Notes under the pieces: generated by a model
The model's input: the letters and a program-made list of their open reading frames with translations, nothing else
What the model was told of the DNA's origin: nothing
Database searches by the model: none
Shown here: in pieces, positions 28,490 through 35,495 of the stretch
How positions within the stretch are numbered: position 1 is the stretch's first letter
Layout: the number at the start of each line of letters is the position of its first letter
Source of the DNA: Bacillota bacterium
GTDB taxonomy: Bacteria; Bacillota; Clostridia; Oscillospirales; Ethanoligenentaceae
Reading direction: 5' to 3'
Assembly: GCA_023391535.1 (NCBI GenBank)
Contig: JAEWAU010000122.1
Span: forward strand, 1 to 35,495
Length of the DNA: 35,495 bases
Made by a program: the position numbers and the translations under genes

Positions 28490-29299
28490 TTATTCTTCAT
28501 GGTTGTTCTCGGAATCGCCATGCCCGCGCGCTCCCTTCGCTCCGGATTTGACATCGCCCACTTTGGAATAGAGCCTGTCCTTGAGGCGGGAGGAAGGCTC
28601 GCCGGCCTGAATGGCCAGAAGCCCGTCCACCACGACGTCGCGGTAGTCGCTTTCGGATTCCGCCACCACCTTGATCTGGCTCGAAATGGGCAGCCACAGC
28701 AGGTTGGCCGAGCCGATGCCGAAGAACGTGGCGAGAAAAGCGGTGGCGATGTTCTTGACGAGCGCGTTCGTGTCGCTCGTGCCCTGGGAGAGCACCGTAA
28801 TCATGGCCATGACGGTTCCCATAACGCCCATGGTGGGCGCGGTGCCGCCCATGCTTTCAAACACTTTGGCGGCATCGTCGTATTTTTTGTATTCGGAATC
28901 GATCTCGCTGTTCATGACCTTTTTGAGAAACTCGGGGTCCACGCCGTCCGCGATATAGCCGAGCCCTTTTTTGATAAAAGGGTCCGGCACCTTGTCGGCT
29001 TCGGCCTCCAGGGAAAGCAGGCCGTCTTTCCGGGCCTTGTTGGCAATATCGCAGAGCATGTCCACGAGTGCGGTGTAGTTGTGCTTTTTCGGCAGGACGA
29101 TCAGCTTGAGGGCTCCGGGAATCCGGCGGATGTTTTTGAACGGGAAGGCGATCAGCGCGATGCCGATCGTGCCGCCGAACACGATCAGGAAGGGCGAAAC
29201 GTGGCTCGTAAGAGCGGAGAAAACGCCGCCTTCCAGCTGGTACCCATACAGGATGCCGCCGAAAGCGATCAGAAAGCCGATGACCATCACAATGTTCAT
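28490..29299 (-). CDS. motA: Flagellar motor stator protein MotA
   Basis: A 269-residue membrane protein with four helices: two at the start (residues 1-50, VMVIGFLIAFGGILYGY and SPFLIVFGGTIGIALIAFPF) and two after the cytoplasmic domain (APTMGVMGTVMAMITVL, FLATFFGIGSANLLWLPI). GTAPTMGVMGTV carries the conserved proline of the ion channel. It forms the stator with MotB. ATG 29299 has GGGGGA six bases upstream; the longer open frame to 29380 would add a non-homologous N-terminus. The 194-bp gap to the previous gene (29300-29493) has no clear promoter, so read-through from the flagellar operon is likely. Confidence 0.94.
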   Translation of the reverse strand: MNIVMVIGFLIAFGGILYGYQLEGGVFSALTSHVSPFLIVFGGTIGIALIAFPFKNIRRIPGALKLIVLPKKHNYTALVDMLCDIANKARKDGLLSLEAEADKVPDPFIKKGLGYIADGVDPEFLKKVMNSEIDSEYKKYDDAAKVFESMGGTAPTMGVMGTVMAMITVLSQGTSDTNALVKNIATAFLATFFGIGSANLLWLPISSQIKVVAESESDYRDVVVDGLLAIQAGEPSSRLKDRLYSKVGDVKSGAKGARGHGDSENNHEE

Positions 29300-29493
29300 T
29301 CGAGATCCCCCAAAAAGTGGAATATTGCCATGAAAAAACGCCCGGTACCCTTGGATGAAAGCGGCGCCGCGGCGCCGCATATCCGCTTTGTCTGGGCGGG
29401 CGCTTTATTTTGCGCGGCTCGAAAGCCGGTGGCGGGATACCTGCCTGCGCGGGCTCTGCCGCGAACCTCCGCTTTGCTTCGGGGAGATTCGCG

Positions 29494-29844
29494 TTATTTG
29501 CTTCTGTCGAGCAGCTGGCCGCTGGAGAGATTGTACTGGCTGTTTAAGTAGCGCGGCAGCATCGCCGCCTTCCGGCGGCTTTGCGTCAGATCGTTTTCCG
29601 CCGCGTCCCGCCGCTTTTCCAGCAGAATGCGGATTCTCCGGTCCATCGAAAGAATATCCTGCGCGAGCTTGCGTTCGCCGGGCTCCGCCATGGAAGAGGC
29701 GTGGGAGGCGAGCGCTTCGATACAGTGCCTCCGGTATTGGAGCGCGGCTCCGATCACATCGGTCTCCCCGTTTTCCACGGCGTCCAGCACGTCGCGGGAA
29801 GCGTTATACAGCGCCCGGAGCTGTTCCTCCGCGGTTTCCAACAC
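29494..29844 (-). CDS. FliT-like flagellar chaperone candidate
   Basis: A 116-residue, almost entirely helical, charged protein (about 15% Arg, heptad-like), starting METAEEQ-like after GTG. No motif identifies it; the call rests on position directly after fliS in a fliD-fliS-X order, where FliT (the FliD chaperone) is usually found, and on size and helical make-up. FlgN-type or other chaperones are alternatives. GTG 29844 is used because AAGGA lies six bases upstream. A 147-bp gap (29845-29991) separates it from fliS and holds no recognised feature. Confidence 0.62.
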   Translation of the reverse strand: MLETAEEQLRALYNASRDVLDAVENGETDVIGAALQYRRHCIEALASHASSMAEPGERKLAQDILSMDRRIRILLEKRRDAAENDLTQSRRKAAMLPRYLNSQYNLSSGQLLDRSK

Positions 29845-29991
29845 ACATCTTCCTTTCGAAAGCTGCGAACGGCGCGCAGCGGATTCCCAAAATCGCGGTT
29901 TTCAGACGGCAAACGACAATAATCGGCACGCGGTTTCCGCGAGGCCCTGCCGCAGGCGGAGGTTTCGCGCGCTTTCTCCCGGTTTCCCATT

Positions 29992-30378
29992 TCAGCCGTT
30001 CGCCTGCAGCTTGCGGCTGCGGTGGATGGCCTCGTTCCAGGCGTCGCGCAGTTCCGTGAGGATGCCGGCGATCTCCGAAAGAATGGCGGGGTCCTTTTTT
30101 AAATTGGCCTCGAGCATCCGCCGGTTCATGTACTGGTAGAGAGAGCGGAGCATTTTGGAAATCGAATACTGCATATCCAGGCTGCTGTTGAGCGTGTTGA
30201 CGATCACTTCCGCCTTTTTGATGGCTTCGTTGGCCGTCTGGAACTGTTTTTTCTCGATGTCGGTGCAGGCGCGCCGCAGGCAGAGAGCGGCCTCGTTGAA
30301 CAGGCGCCCCACGAGTTCCTGCTGGTTGCAGGTTTCAAGATCCTGCTGGCGGTAACGCTCATATGGATTGATGGGCAT
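29992..30378 (-). CDS. fliS: Flagellin export chaperone FliS
   Basis: A 128-residue all-helical cytosolic chaperone that keeps flagellin from polymerising before export. Starts NPYERYRQQDLETCNQQEL, the standard FliS N-terminus, followed by LVGRLFNEAALCLRRA, IKKAEVIVNTLNSSLDM, and the YQYMNRRMLEANL region. GGAGG lies nine bases before the ATG. It begins 17 bp after fliD and so is co-transcribed. Confidence 0.94.
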   Translation of the reverse strand: MPINPYERYRQQDLETCNQQELVGRLFNEAALCLRRACTDIEKKQFQTANEAIKKAEVIVNTLNSSLDMQYSISKMLRSLYQYMNRRMLEANLKKDPAILSEIAGILTELRDAWNEAIHRSRKLQANG

Positions 30379-30395
30379 AAGTCGGACCCTCCCCG

Positions 30396-32405
30396 TCAGC
30401 TCAGCATGGAGCTCAGATAGGAGCTCTGCGTATTGGCTTCTTGCATGTAGGATTCCAGCGCTGTGAATTGCGAGTACAGCCGGTTTTTCTTGGTGGTCAT
30501 CTCGGTGTTGAGATCCGTGAGTTGGGAAGAAAGCTCCTGCAGTTCGCTGTAAATATAGTTGTTGTACTGCGTGGTGCTGCTCGTGGTGCCGGCGATGAGG
30601 AGCAGGGAACCGTACGACCCGCCCGAAGAGCCGGAGGCCAGCTGCACGGCGTCGGAAAGGCGGGAAATAAGGCCTTCCTGGCTGGTCCGGTCCGCGTTGG
30701 AAGAGGTGAAGCTGAGCGAATCCGTCGAGGTTTTGGTGAAGAACTCCTGGAATTCGGCGGCGTTGTTTGCCAGGGCGTCTTCAAAATCCGTGCCGCCGTT
30801 CTGATCGATCACTAAAGTGCCGTGCTGATCCGGATCGTCGCTCGTGGTGATGCCGAAATTGAACAGCGAAACGGTATTGCCGTCGGAAAGCGTCACCGAT
30901 TGGTACAGCATGCCGCGCAGGTCGTCCGCGACGCTCTGGAGCGTGGAATCGTTAAACAGAATACCCTGCTGGGCCTTTTGGTTCCAGGCCGTGATCTGGT
31001 CGGTGCTCATTTCCGATTTCTGCGCATCCGTCAGCGGCTGGTAATCGGAATTGGGCTTGGTGCCAATGTAGCTGTACAGTGTGGTGACCAGGCTGTTGTA
31101 GGCCGTTACGAAGTTCTGTACGTTTTTCTGGAGCGTGCTGGTATCCTGTGTCAGCGTGACATTCGTGGTATAGGCGCTCTTGTTTTGCTTTGAAAGGTAG
31201 GTGGTTACATTCTGGTTGATGGTGTAGTTGACGCCGTCGATGGTGAAATTGTTGGAAGGGCGCGAATAGACGTTGCTGTTGATGACGACAACGGCGTTCT
31301 GCCCGGTTTGCTGCGCGCCGGCAGCTACGTTCAGCCCCAGGGCCGATAGAAAGCTCGCGGTTTGGGTCGTGGCGTCCGTATCGGAATTGAGCGTCATGTC
31401 GCCGGCTTCGCCGCTTGTGGTGGAAAGTGCCGTGACCGTGTTCGTGGAGCTATTGTACGAAAAGGAAACCCCCGCCGCGGACGCATTGATCGTGCTGAAC
31501 GCGGCGCTCACGGAGGTTGTATCCGCTTCGCCGAGGTCGATGGGGTTTGCAACGTTGTTTAGAGAAACGAAAATATGTCCCGTTGCAGCGGAGCCGGAAA
31601 GATTCAACAGCGTGGCGAGGGTTTCGCCCGTGTCCAGATGGTTGGAAGAGTTCGCAAACGTGCTTCCCTCCGCCGAGGAGGAAACCGTGATGGTGGATTG
31701 ATAATTGGCGGCGGGATAAAACGCTATGGAATACGTTCCGGATGAAGCCGTGACAGTAGCAGTCGTTTTGGGAATGTTGCCGCCTACGGTGCCGTCGCCG
31801 GATACTCCAAGAACATCGCCGAAAGCGCTTTCCAATTGCGTGTTCAGCGCAGTCTGAAAATCATTTGCCTTGGTGGTTGCGTCGGAATCGCCGCTAATCA
31901 GGGCCAATTGAGCGCTTGTCAGGGAGATCGTCTTTGTGACGCCATCCACCGTAACGGTAAAAGTCGGGTTCGTTTCGCTTTGCGAGATGCTTCCGGTCGC
32001 GGCGCCTCCGTTGTAGGTTCCACCCACCTCCGCGGTGGTGGCGCTCTGCACCACGGTCACGCTTTTCGTGCCGCCGGTGGCGCCCGCCATGGCTACGGCC
32101 GAAAGCAGGGCCGTGTTGCCGGAGCTGGCGTCGTAAGTGGAGTAGGTGCTGGATTTCAGCATCGAAGAGCTGCCGGTGATGGAAAGATAGGTGCTCTGAA
32201 AGGCCTGCAGATCCGAAATCACGGTCTGATAGGCGCTTTGCTGCCACTGGAGGGTCTGCTGCTGCTGCTTGACCTTATCGATTTTTCCCTGTTCGTCCGA
32301 AACCAGCGCGGTTACGATGCTGTCCACATCCAAACCGCTGGCGAGGCCCCAGTACCGCCCGTTGCTGACGGTTCCGCTGCCCGAGGAACTGCTGACGCCT
32401 GACAT
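30396..32405 (-). CDS. fliD: Flagellar hook-associated protein 2 (filament cap, FliD)
   Basis: A 669-residue cap protein that sits at the filament tip and helps flagellin assemble. The N-terminal GLASGLDVDSIVTALVSDEQ and helix with KVKQQQQTLQWQQSAY are characteristic, as are the C-terminal coiled coil (SSQLTDLNTEMTTKKNRLYS) and LESYMQEANTQSSYLSSML end. The central domain is a large Thr/Ser/Ala-rich variable region (residues ~110-420), longer than in many homologues, as expected for the surface-exposed part. Start ATG 32405 is seven bases after GGGAGG. Exported by the flagellar type III system without a signal peptide. Confidence 0.94.
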   Translation of the reverse strand: MSGVSSSSGSGTVSNGRYWGLASGLDVDSIVTALVSDEQGKIDKVKQQQQTLQWQQSAYQTVISDLQAFQSTYLSITGSSSMLKSSTYSTYDASSGNTALLSAVAMAGATGGTKSVTVVQSATTAEVGGTYNGGAATGSISQSETNPTFTVTVDGVTKTISLTSAQLALISGDSDATTKANDFQTALNTQLESAFGDVLGVSGDGTVGGNIPKTTATVTASSGTYSIAFYPAANYQSTITVSSSAEGSTFANSSNHLDTGETLATLLNLSGSAATGHIFVSLNNVANPIDLGEADTTSVSAAFSTINASAAGVSFSYNSSTNTVTALSTTSGEAGDMTLNSDTDATTQTASFLSALGLNVAAGAQQTGQNAVVVINSNVYSRPSNNFTIDGVNYTINQNVTTYLSKQNKSAYTTNVTLTQDTSTLQKNVQNFVTAYNSLVTTLYSYIGTKPNSDYQPLTDAQKSEMSTDQITAWNQKAQQGILFNDSTLQSVADDLRGMLYQSVTLSDGNTVSLFNFGITTSDDPDQHGTLVIDQNGGTDFEDALANNAAEFQEFFTKTSTDSLSFTSSNADRTSQEGLISRLSDAVQLASGSSGGSYGSLLLIAGTTSSTTQYNNYIYSELQELSSQLTDLNTEMTTKKNRLYSQFTALESYMQEANTQSSYLSSMLS

Positions 32406-32419
32406 AGCGATCCCTCCCG

Positions 32420-32872
32420 TTATACCGATTTGTTCACAAGTATTCCCGCCGTCTTCCAAAGCTCCGAAATGGAATTCAAAAGCTGTTCGGGCGGGACCTG
32501 ATCCACCACGCGGCCGCTGTCGTCCACGAACCGGATCACGGAAAGGCCCGTGTCCTTATCCTGCCCGAAGGTGACGTGCGTGGCGCTCGTTTCATTTTCC
32601 TTTATGCCGGCGCCGGTTTCGGCCTTCGGCGGAAAATAATTTGCCGGCGTGTCCGTTTTGCTGCCGGAAGAATTTTCGGGAACGCGCGGCGGAAAATAGC
32701 CGGCGCCCGAAACACCGGCGGACACGGTGTTTGCGGATGACAGACCGCCGGCGCCGTTCCGTGCCGAACCGCTTTGCGCCGCAACACCCGCCGTATTCTC
32801 CTGAACCCCGTGCCCCGCCTGCCAGCCGGCCGTTTGCGCCGCGGCGCTGAAAGCGGAAATGCTGCCTGCCAT
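32420..32872 (-). CDS. flaG: FlaG-family protein
   Basis: A 150-residue protein whose C-terminal half (residues ~95-150) has the FlaG pattern: VTFGQDKDTGLSVIRFVDDS, then GRVVDQVPPEQLLNSISEL. The N-terminal half is low-complexity, with two YFPP repeats in GAGYFPP and ANYFPP. FlaG proteins affect filament length and are usually next to fliD, as here (14-bp gap). Start ATG 32872 is eight bases after GGAGGGG. First gene of the operon driven by the SigD-like promoter. Confidence 0.85.
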   Translation of the reverse strand: MAGSISAFSAAAQTAGWQAGHGVQENTAGVAAQSGSARNGAGGLSSANTVSAGVSGAGYFPPRVPENSSGSKTDTPANYFPPKAETGAGIKENETSATHVTFGQDKDTGLSVIRFVDDSGRVVDQVPPEQLLNSISELWKTAGILVNKSV

Positions 32873-33011
32873 GTTCTACACCCCTCCGCTACAGCAATTC
32901 CATTAAAGATTGGGAGAAGCCGTATTTCGTCTGTCCGCCTTCGGCTGAAAGGCGAAATGCCTCGGAACATATCATTCTTTTCTGGAAATGCAGTAATCTA
33001 TTCCGATCTTT

Positions 33012-33038
33012 TTATCGTCAGCGGACGGAAAACATTTA
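33012..33038 (-). promoter_or_regulatory. SigD (sigma-28)-type flagellar promoter
   Basis: On the minus strand TAAA (33038-33035), exactly 15 bp, then GACGATAA (33019-33012), against the SigD consensus TAAA-N15-GCCGATAT. It lies 130-160 bp before flaG and in the only large gap upstream (32873-33121), which otherwise holds no gene. Confidence 0.75.
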
Positions 33039-33121
33039 ATGCTTTTTCCGCGCGAATGGCAATAATGGATAAAACCGCCGGAAAATCGACCGGGATCGAA
33101 GAATGGAGGGGGCGCGGCCGC

Positions 33122-34159
33122 TTACAGCAGGCCTTTTTTGCCCAGGTAGGCGAGCAGCTCGCCCGGAATGGATTCGAGCGGGCATTGCCGTTCCACGGCG
33201 CCGATGTCGTAGGCGACCTTCGGCATTCCGTAAACGACGCAGCTCTTTTCATCCTGCCCGATGGTGAACGCGCCCTGCTGCCGCATCTCAAGCAGACCCT
33301 TGGCGCCGTCGTTGCCCATGCCGGTGAGGATGAGGCCCACGGCGTTCGCGCCGGCGGCCTTTGCCGCCGAAAGGAACAGCACGTCCACGGAAGGAGCGTG
33401 GCCGTTGACCTTTTCCGCTTCGTAGGTGTGCACGAAAAAGCCTTCGGAATCGCGCTTCACCTGGAGCTGGAAGCTGCCCGGCGCCACCAACGCGAGGCCG
33501 GGGCGGATACGGTCCCCGTCGACGGCTTCGCGCACCTCCACCTTACTGATGTTGTTGAGGCGTTCGGCGTACATGCGCGTGAAAACGGGGGGCATGTGCT
33601 GCACGATGACGATGCCCGGAAGATCGTGCGGAAGGCACCGCATCACGGAAGCGGTGGCCTCCGTGCCGCCCGTGGAAGCTCCGAGGACGATCAGCGTATT
33701 CTCCTTCGCCGCTGCGGCAGGCTGCGCCGCCGCCGGAGCGGCCTGCCGCAGCCTGCCCACCTTGGCGGTGGAGGCGATCTTCACCTTGATGAGCAGCTCA
33801 TTGATAAAGGAATCCATGCCGGAGCGCCCCAGGGTGCCGGGTTTTACCACAAAATCCACCGCGCCGGAGGACATCGCGTCGAACACGGCGTCGGAAAGGC
33901 TGCTCACCATCACCACCGGCATGGGGTTTTCGCTCATGAGCTCGCGCACAAAATCGACGCCGCTCTGGCCGGGCATTTCCACGTCCAGCGTCATCACGTC
34001 GGGGGTCAGGGTTTCCAGAAGGGCTTTGGCCTCTTTGGCGCTTCCCGCCTCGCCCACGACCTCGATTCCCGGGTCGCGGCTCATCTCGCGCGCCATGGTT
34101 TCGCGGAACAGGATGGAATCGTCCACAATGAAAACACGGATCGCCCGCCTGATAGCCAT
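33122..34159 (-). CDS. cheB: Chemotaxis protein-glutamate methylesterase CheB
   Basis: A 345-residue response regulator plus methylesterase that demethylates chemoreceptors to reset adaptation. The receiver domain has VFIVDDSILFRETMAREM, the phosphoacceptor Asp in DVMTLDVEMPGQSG, and VVMVSSLSD; after an Ala/Pro-rich linker the esterase domain shows GASTGGTEA (nucleophile Ser), VQHMPPVFT and ILTGMGNDGAKGLLEM (catalytic His and Asp). AAGGAGG lies six bases before the ATG. It follows cheR with a 28-bp gap, forming a cheR-cheB pair. No cheA, cheW or cheY was seen in the window. Confidence 0.96.
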   Translation of the reverse strand: MAIRRAIRVFIVDDSILFRETMAREMSRDPGIEVVGEAGSAKEAKALLETLTPDVMTLDVEMPGQSGVDFVRELMSENPMPVVMVSSLSDAVFDAMSSGAVDFVVKPGTLGRSGMDSFINELLIKVKIASTAKVGRLRQAAPAAAQPAAAAKENTLIVLGASTGGTEATASVMRCLPHDLPGIVIVQHMPPVFTRMYAERLNNISKVEVREAVDGDRIRPGLALVAPGSFQLQVKRDSEGFFVHTYEAEKVNGHAPSVDVLFLSAAKAAGANAVGLILTGMGNDGAKGLLEMRQQGAFTIGQDEKSCVVYGMPKVAYDIGAVERQCPLESIPGELLAYLGKKGLL

Positions 34160-34187
34160 GAGAACCTCCTTGCTTGCTGCCGGGCGG

Positions 34188-35006
34188 TCATTCCCTGCGG
34201 TAGACGGCCGGCATCACATAGCGGTATTTGGTCGCCTCTCGGTTCACCGATTCGGAGTGGCCGATAAAAAGATAGCCCCCCGGCTCCGTGAACTCGTAAA
34301 ACTTGTTTACCAGAGCGTCCTTGGTGGGTTGATCGAAATAAATCATCACATTTCGGCAGAAAATGACATGAAATTTACGGCGAAAGGGAAAGGAATCCAT
34401 GAGATTGAACGTGCGGTATACAACGTCCCGCCGGATGCGCTCCGCCACGCGGTAGCGCGCCGAGCCGATGTTTTCGAAATAACTCGTTTTCCAGTGGGCG
34501 GGAACGGATTCCACCGCCTCGGCCGGATAAACGCCTTCCAGAGCGATGGAAAGGGCGCGGGCGGAAATGTCGGTGGCGAGAATCTGGGTATTCCAGGTGC
34601 TGAGGCCGTGATCGGCGGGACGGAAATAATCCTGCGCCAGCATTTCGAGCGTATACGGTTCTTCTCCGCTTGAGCAGCCCGCGCTCCAGATGCGCAGGTC
34701 GCGGTCCGCGGCGGAATGTTCGATTTGGGGGAAAATTTTATCGCGCAGGTAATCGAAATGGCTCGTTTCGCGCATGAAAAACGTATGGTTCGTGGTCAGA
34801 CGGTTCAGCAGAACGGTCAGTTCGCTGCCCGTTTTGTCGCGGAACACGGCGTCGAGGTATTCGGTGAAAGAATGGTATCCCTTCGTGAGGATGAGATTGC
34901 TCAAACGCCCTTCGATCAGCGTGCGCTTTTTGGAAAGGTTGATCCCGTACTGCGCTTTCAGAAAACCGGTGAGCCGAAGAAAATCCGAATCGCTGATAGA
35001 CAGCAT
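34188..35006 (-). CDS. cheR: Chemotaxis protein methyltransferase CheR
   Basis: A 272-residue S-adenosylmethionine-dependent methyltransferase that methylates receptor glutamates. An N-terminal helical domain (DFLRLTGFLKAQYGINLS, then a GRL loop) is followed by the methyltransferase core: TTNHTFFMRETSHFDYL, WSAGCSSGEEPYTLEML as the SAM-binding loop, ILATDIS, and FCRNVMIYFD. Ends with GGYLFIGHSES, the usual C-terminal motif. AGGCGG precedes the ATG. It is the first gene of the cheRB pair and has its own SigA-type promoter at 35100-35072. Confidence 0.96.
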   Translation of the reverse strand: MLSISDSDFLRLTGFLKAQYGINLSKKRTLIEGRLSNLILTKGYHSFTEYLDAVFRDKTGSELTVLLNRLTTNHTFFMRETSHFDYLRDKIFPQIEHSAADRDLRIWSAGCSSGEEPYTLEMLAQDYFRPADHGLSTWNTQILATDISARALSIALEGVYPAEAVESVPAHWKTSYFENIGSARYRVAERIRRDVVYRTFNLMDSFPFRRKFHVIFCRNVMIYFDQPTKDALVNKFYEFTEPGGYLFIGHSESVNREATKYRYVMPAVYRRE

Positions 35007-35071
35007 ATGCAGACCGCCTTTTGCCCCATGCCGAACCGGGCCATGGGGCGGATATTTTTCCCGCCAGAAAT

Positions 35072-35100
35072 ATTATACCCGCGGCGGAGAAACTTTGCAA
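35072..35100 (-). promoter_or_regulatory. SigA-type promoter for cheR-cheB
   Basis: On the minus strand TTGCAA (35100-35095), 17-bp spacer, TATAAT (35077-35072), about 60 bp before cheR. It shows the chemotaxis pair is not under the SigD promoter found downstream. Confidence 0.8.
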
Positions 35101-35224
35101 ACCGGTTTTTTTTCCGCTCGCGGCCCGACCCCGGAAGCGTTCGGAACCGTTTTCGCCCGCGCGCATAGTATGGAACGTTCTCCGGCAAGCCCAAAACAGG
35201 ATGGGGGCGGAGCGGGTGCTGTAC

Positions 35225-35485
35225 ATGGGGGATTACCGCACGCCCGGGGGCCCGCAGTCCGAGCTGTTCCTACGCCTGCGCGGGATGATCGGCTCCGTGG
35301 TCACGGTTTACACCGCGGGCGGAGGAGCGCAGGGGCGCGGATTTAAAGGCGTGCTGTGTGAAACGAGCCCGGATTTTCTGCGCCTGCAGCTGCTTTCCTC
35401 CGGGCGCTGCTGCTGCGGGCACATGGGTACCGGCGTACTTATCCCGCTGCGGCAGGTGACGGCCGTGTCGTTTTGCATGCCCTGA
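35225..35485 (+). CDS. Small uncharacterised protein with Sm-like pattern
   Basis: 86 residues: MGDYRTPGGPQSELFLRLRG then GSVVTVYTAGGGAQGRGF, GVLCETSPDFLRLQL, a CCCGH cluster and GVLIPLRQVTAVSF. Alternating hydrophobic strands with a GxL...fLrL pattern suggest a small beta-barrel (Sm-like or spore-coat type), but no family was recognised. ATG 35225 is chosen with GGAGCGG nine bases upstream; the same frame opens earlier (GTG 35216, ATG 35198) so the exact start is uncertain. It is divergent from cheR across a 218-bp gap, with a weak TAGTAT box near 35166. Confidence 0.6.
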   Translation: MGDYRTPGGPQSELFLRLRGMIGSVVTVYTAGGGAQGRGFKGVLCETSPDFLRLQLLSSGRCCCGHMGTGVLIPLRQVTAVSFCMP

Positions 35486-35495
35486 ACGCAAAAAA

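Noticed and set aside
29300..29493. SigD promoter for motA
   Set aside because: TAAA followed by GCGGATAT is visible on the minus strand, but the spacing is 17 rather than 15 and one key base is wrong.

Overview
The window looks like chromosome of a GC-rich, motile, endospore-forming member of the Clostridia, probably near the Oscillospiraceae/Ruminococcaceae. Clues are a BofA-family sporulation gene beside a YaaL/DUF2508 gene, DUF4364 and DUF3842 families typical of Clostridia, a T-box leader, strong GGAGG-type ribosome binding sites, a Gram-positive lipoprotein signal, and flagellar genes behind a SigD-type promoter. The species assignment is inference. No plasmid, phage, insertion sequence or CRISPR array was seen.

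Layout. 1-470: end of a tRNA cluster (Phe partial, Gly, Cys, Thr). 956-3328: polar amino-acid ABC importer (lipoprotein, permease, ATPase). 3524-4117: an AT-rich M50-type membrane metalloprotease unlike its surroundings. 4220-6941: cold-shock-like protein, HAD nucleotidase, SpoU-type RNA methyltransferase, zinc-ribbon membrane protein. 7116-9167 (minus): an EF-G paralogue with altered GTPase motifs. 9676-15731: RmuC and a divergent type IIA topoisomerase pair. 16009-18544: SecG and RNase R. 18665-20462: Cys-rich small protein, YaaL-like, BofA and MscL, the last two overlapping tail to tail. 20974-25863: glycosyltransferase, DUF4364 regulator, small membrane protein, DUF3842, release factor 2, HAD-IB phosphatase. 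26035-27507 (minus): branched-chain aminotransferase under a T-box with probable valine specifier. 27630-35006 (minus): cheR-cheB, then flaG-fliD-fliS-fliT-like-motA-motB. 35225-35485: a small unrecognised protein.

Most genes are housekeeping. Three functional blocks stand out: amino-acid uptake, valine-responsive aminotransferase control, and a flagellar/chemotaxis block in which cap protein, flagellin-type chaperones and stator genes lie behind a SigD-like promoter while cheRB has its own SigA-like promoter.

The best candidates for something new are: a structured palindromic repeat family in gene leaders (4626-4740, 5591-5644, 20731-20799, with relatives near 25861 and 11150); C in place of U at T-loop position 55 in two adjacent tRNAs, one also with a reversed Levitt pair; an EF-G paralogue whose catalytic His and NKxD motifs are replaced; a hairpin-rich prfB leader in a gene lacking the usual frameshift; and a small gene apparently starting at CTG. 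All coordinates, motif readings and pairings were made by eye.
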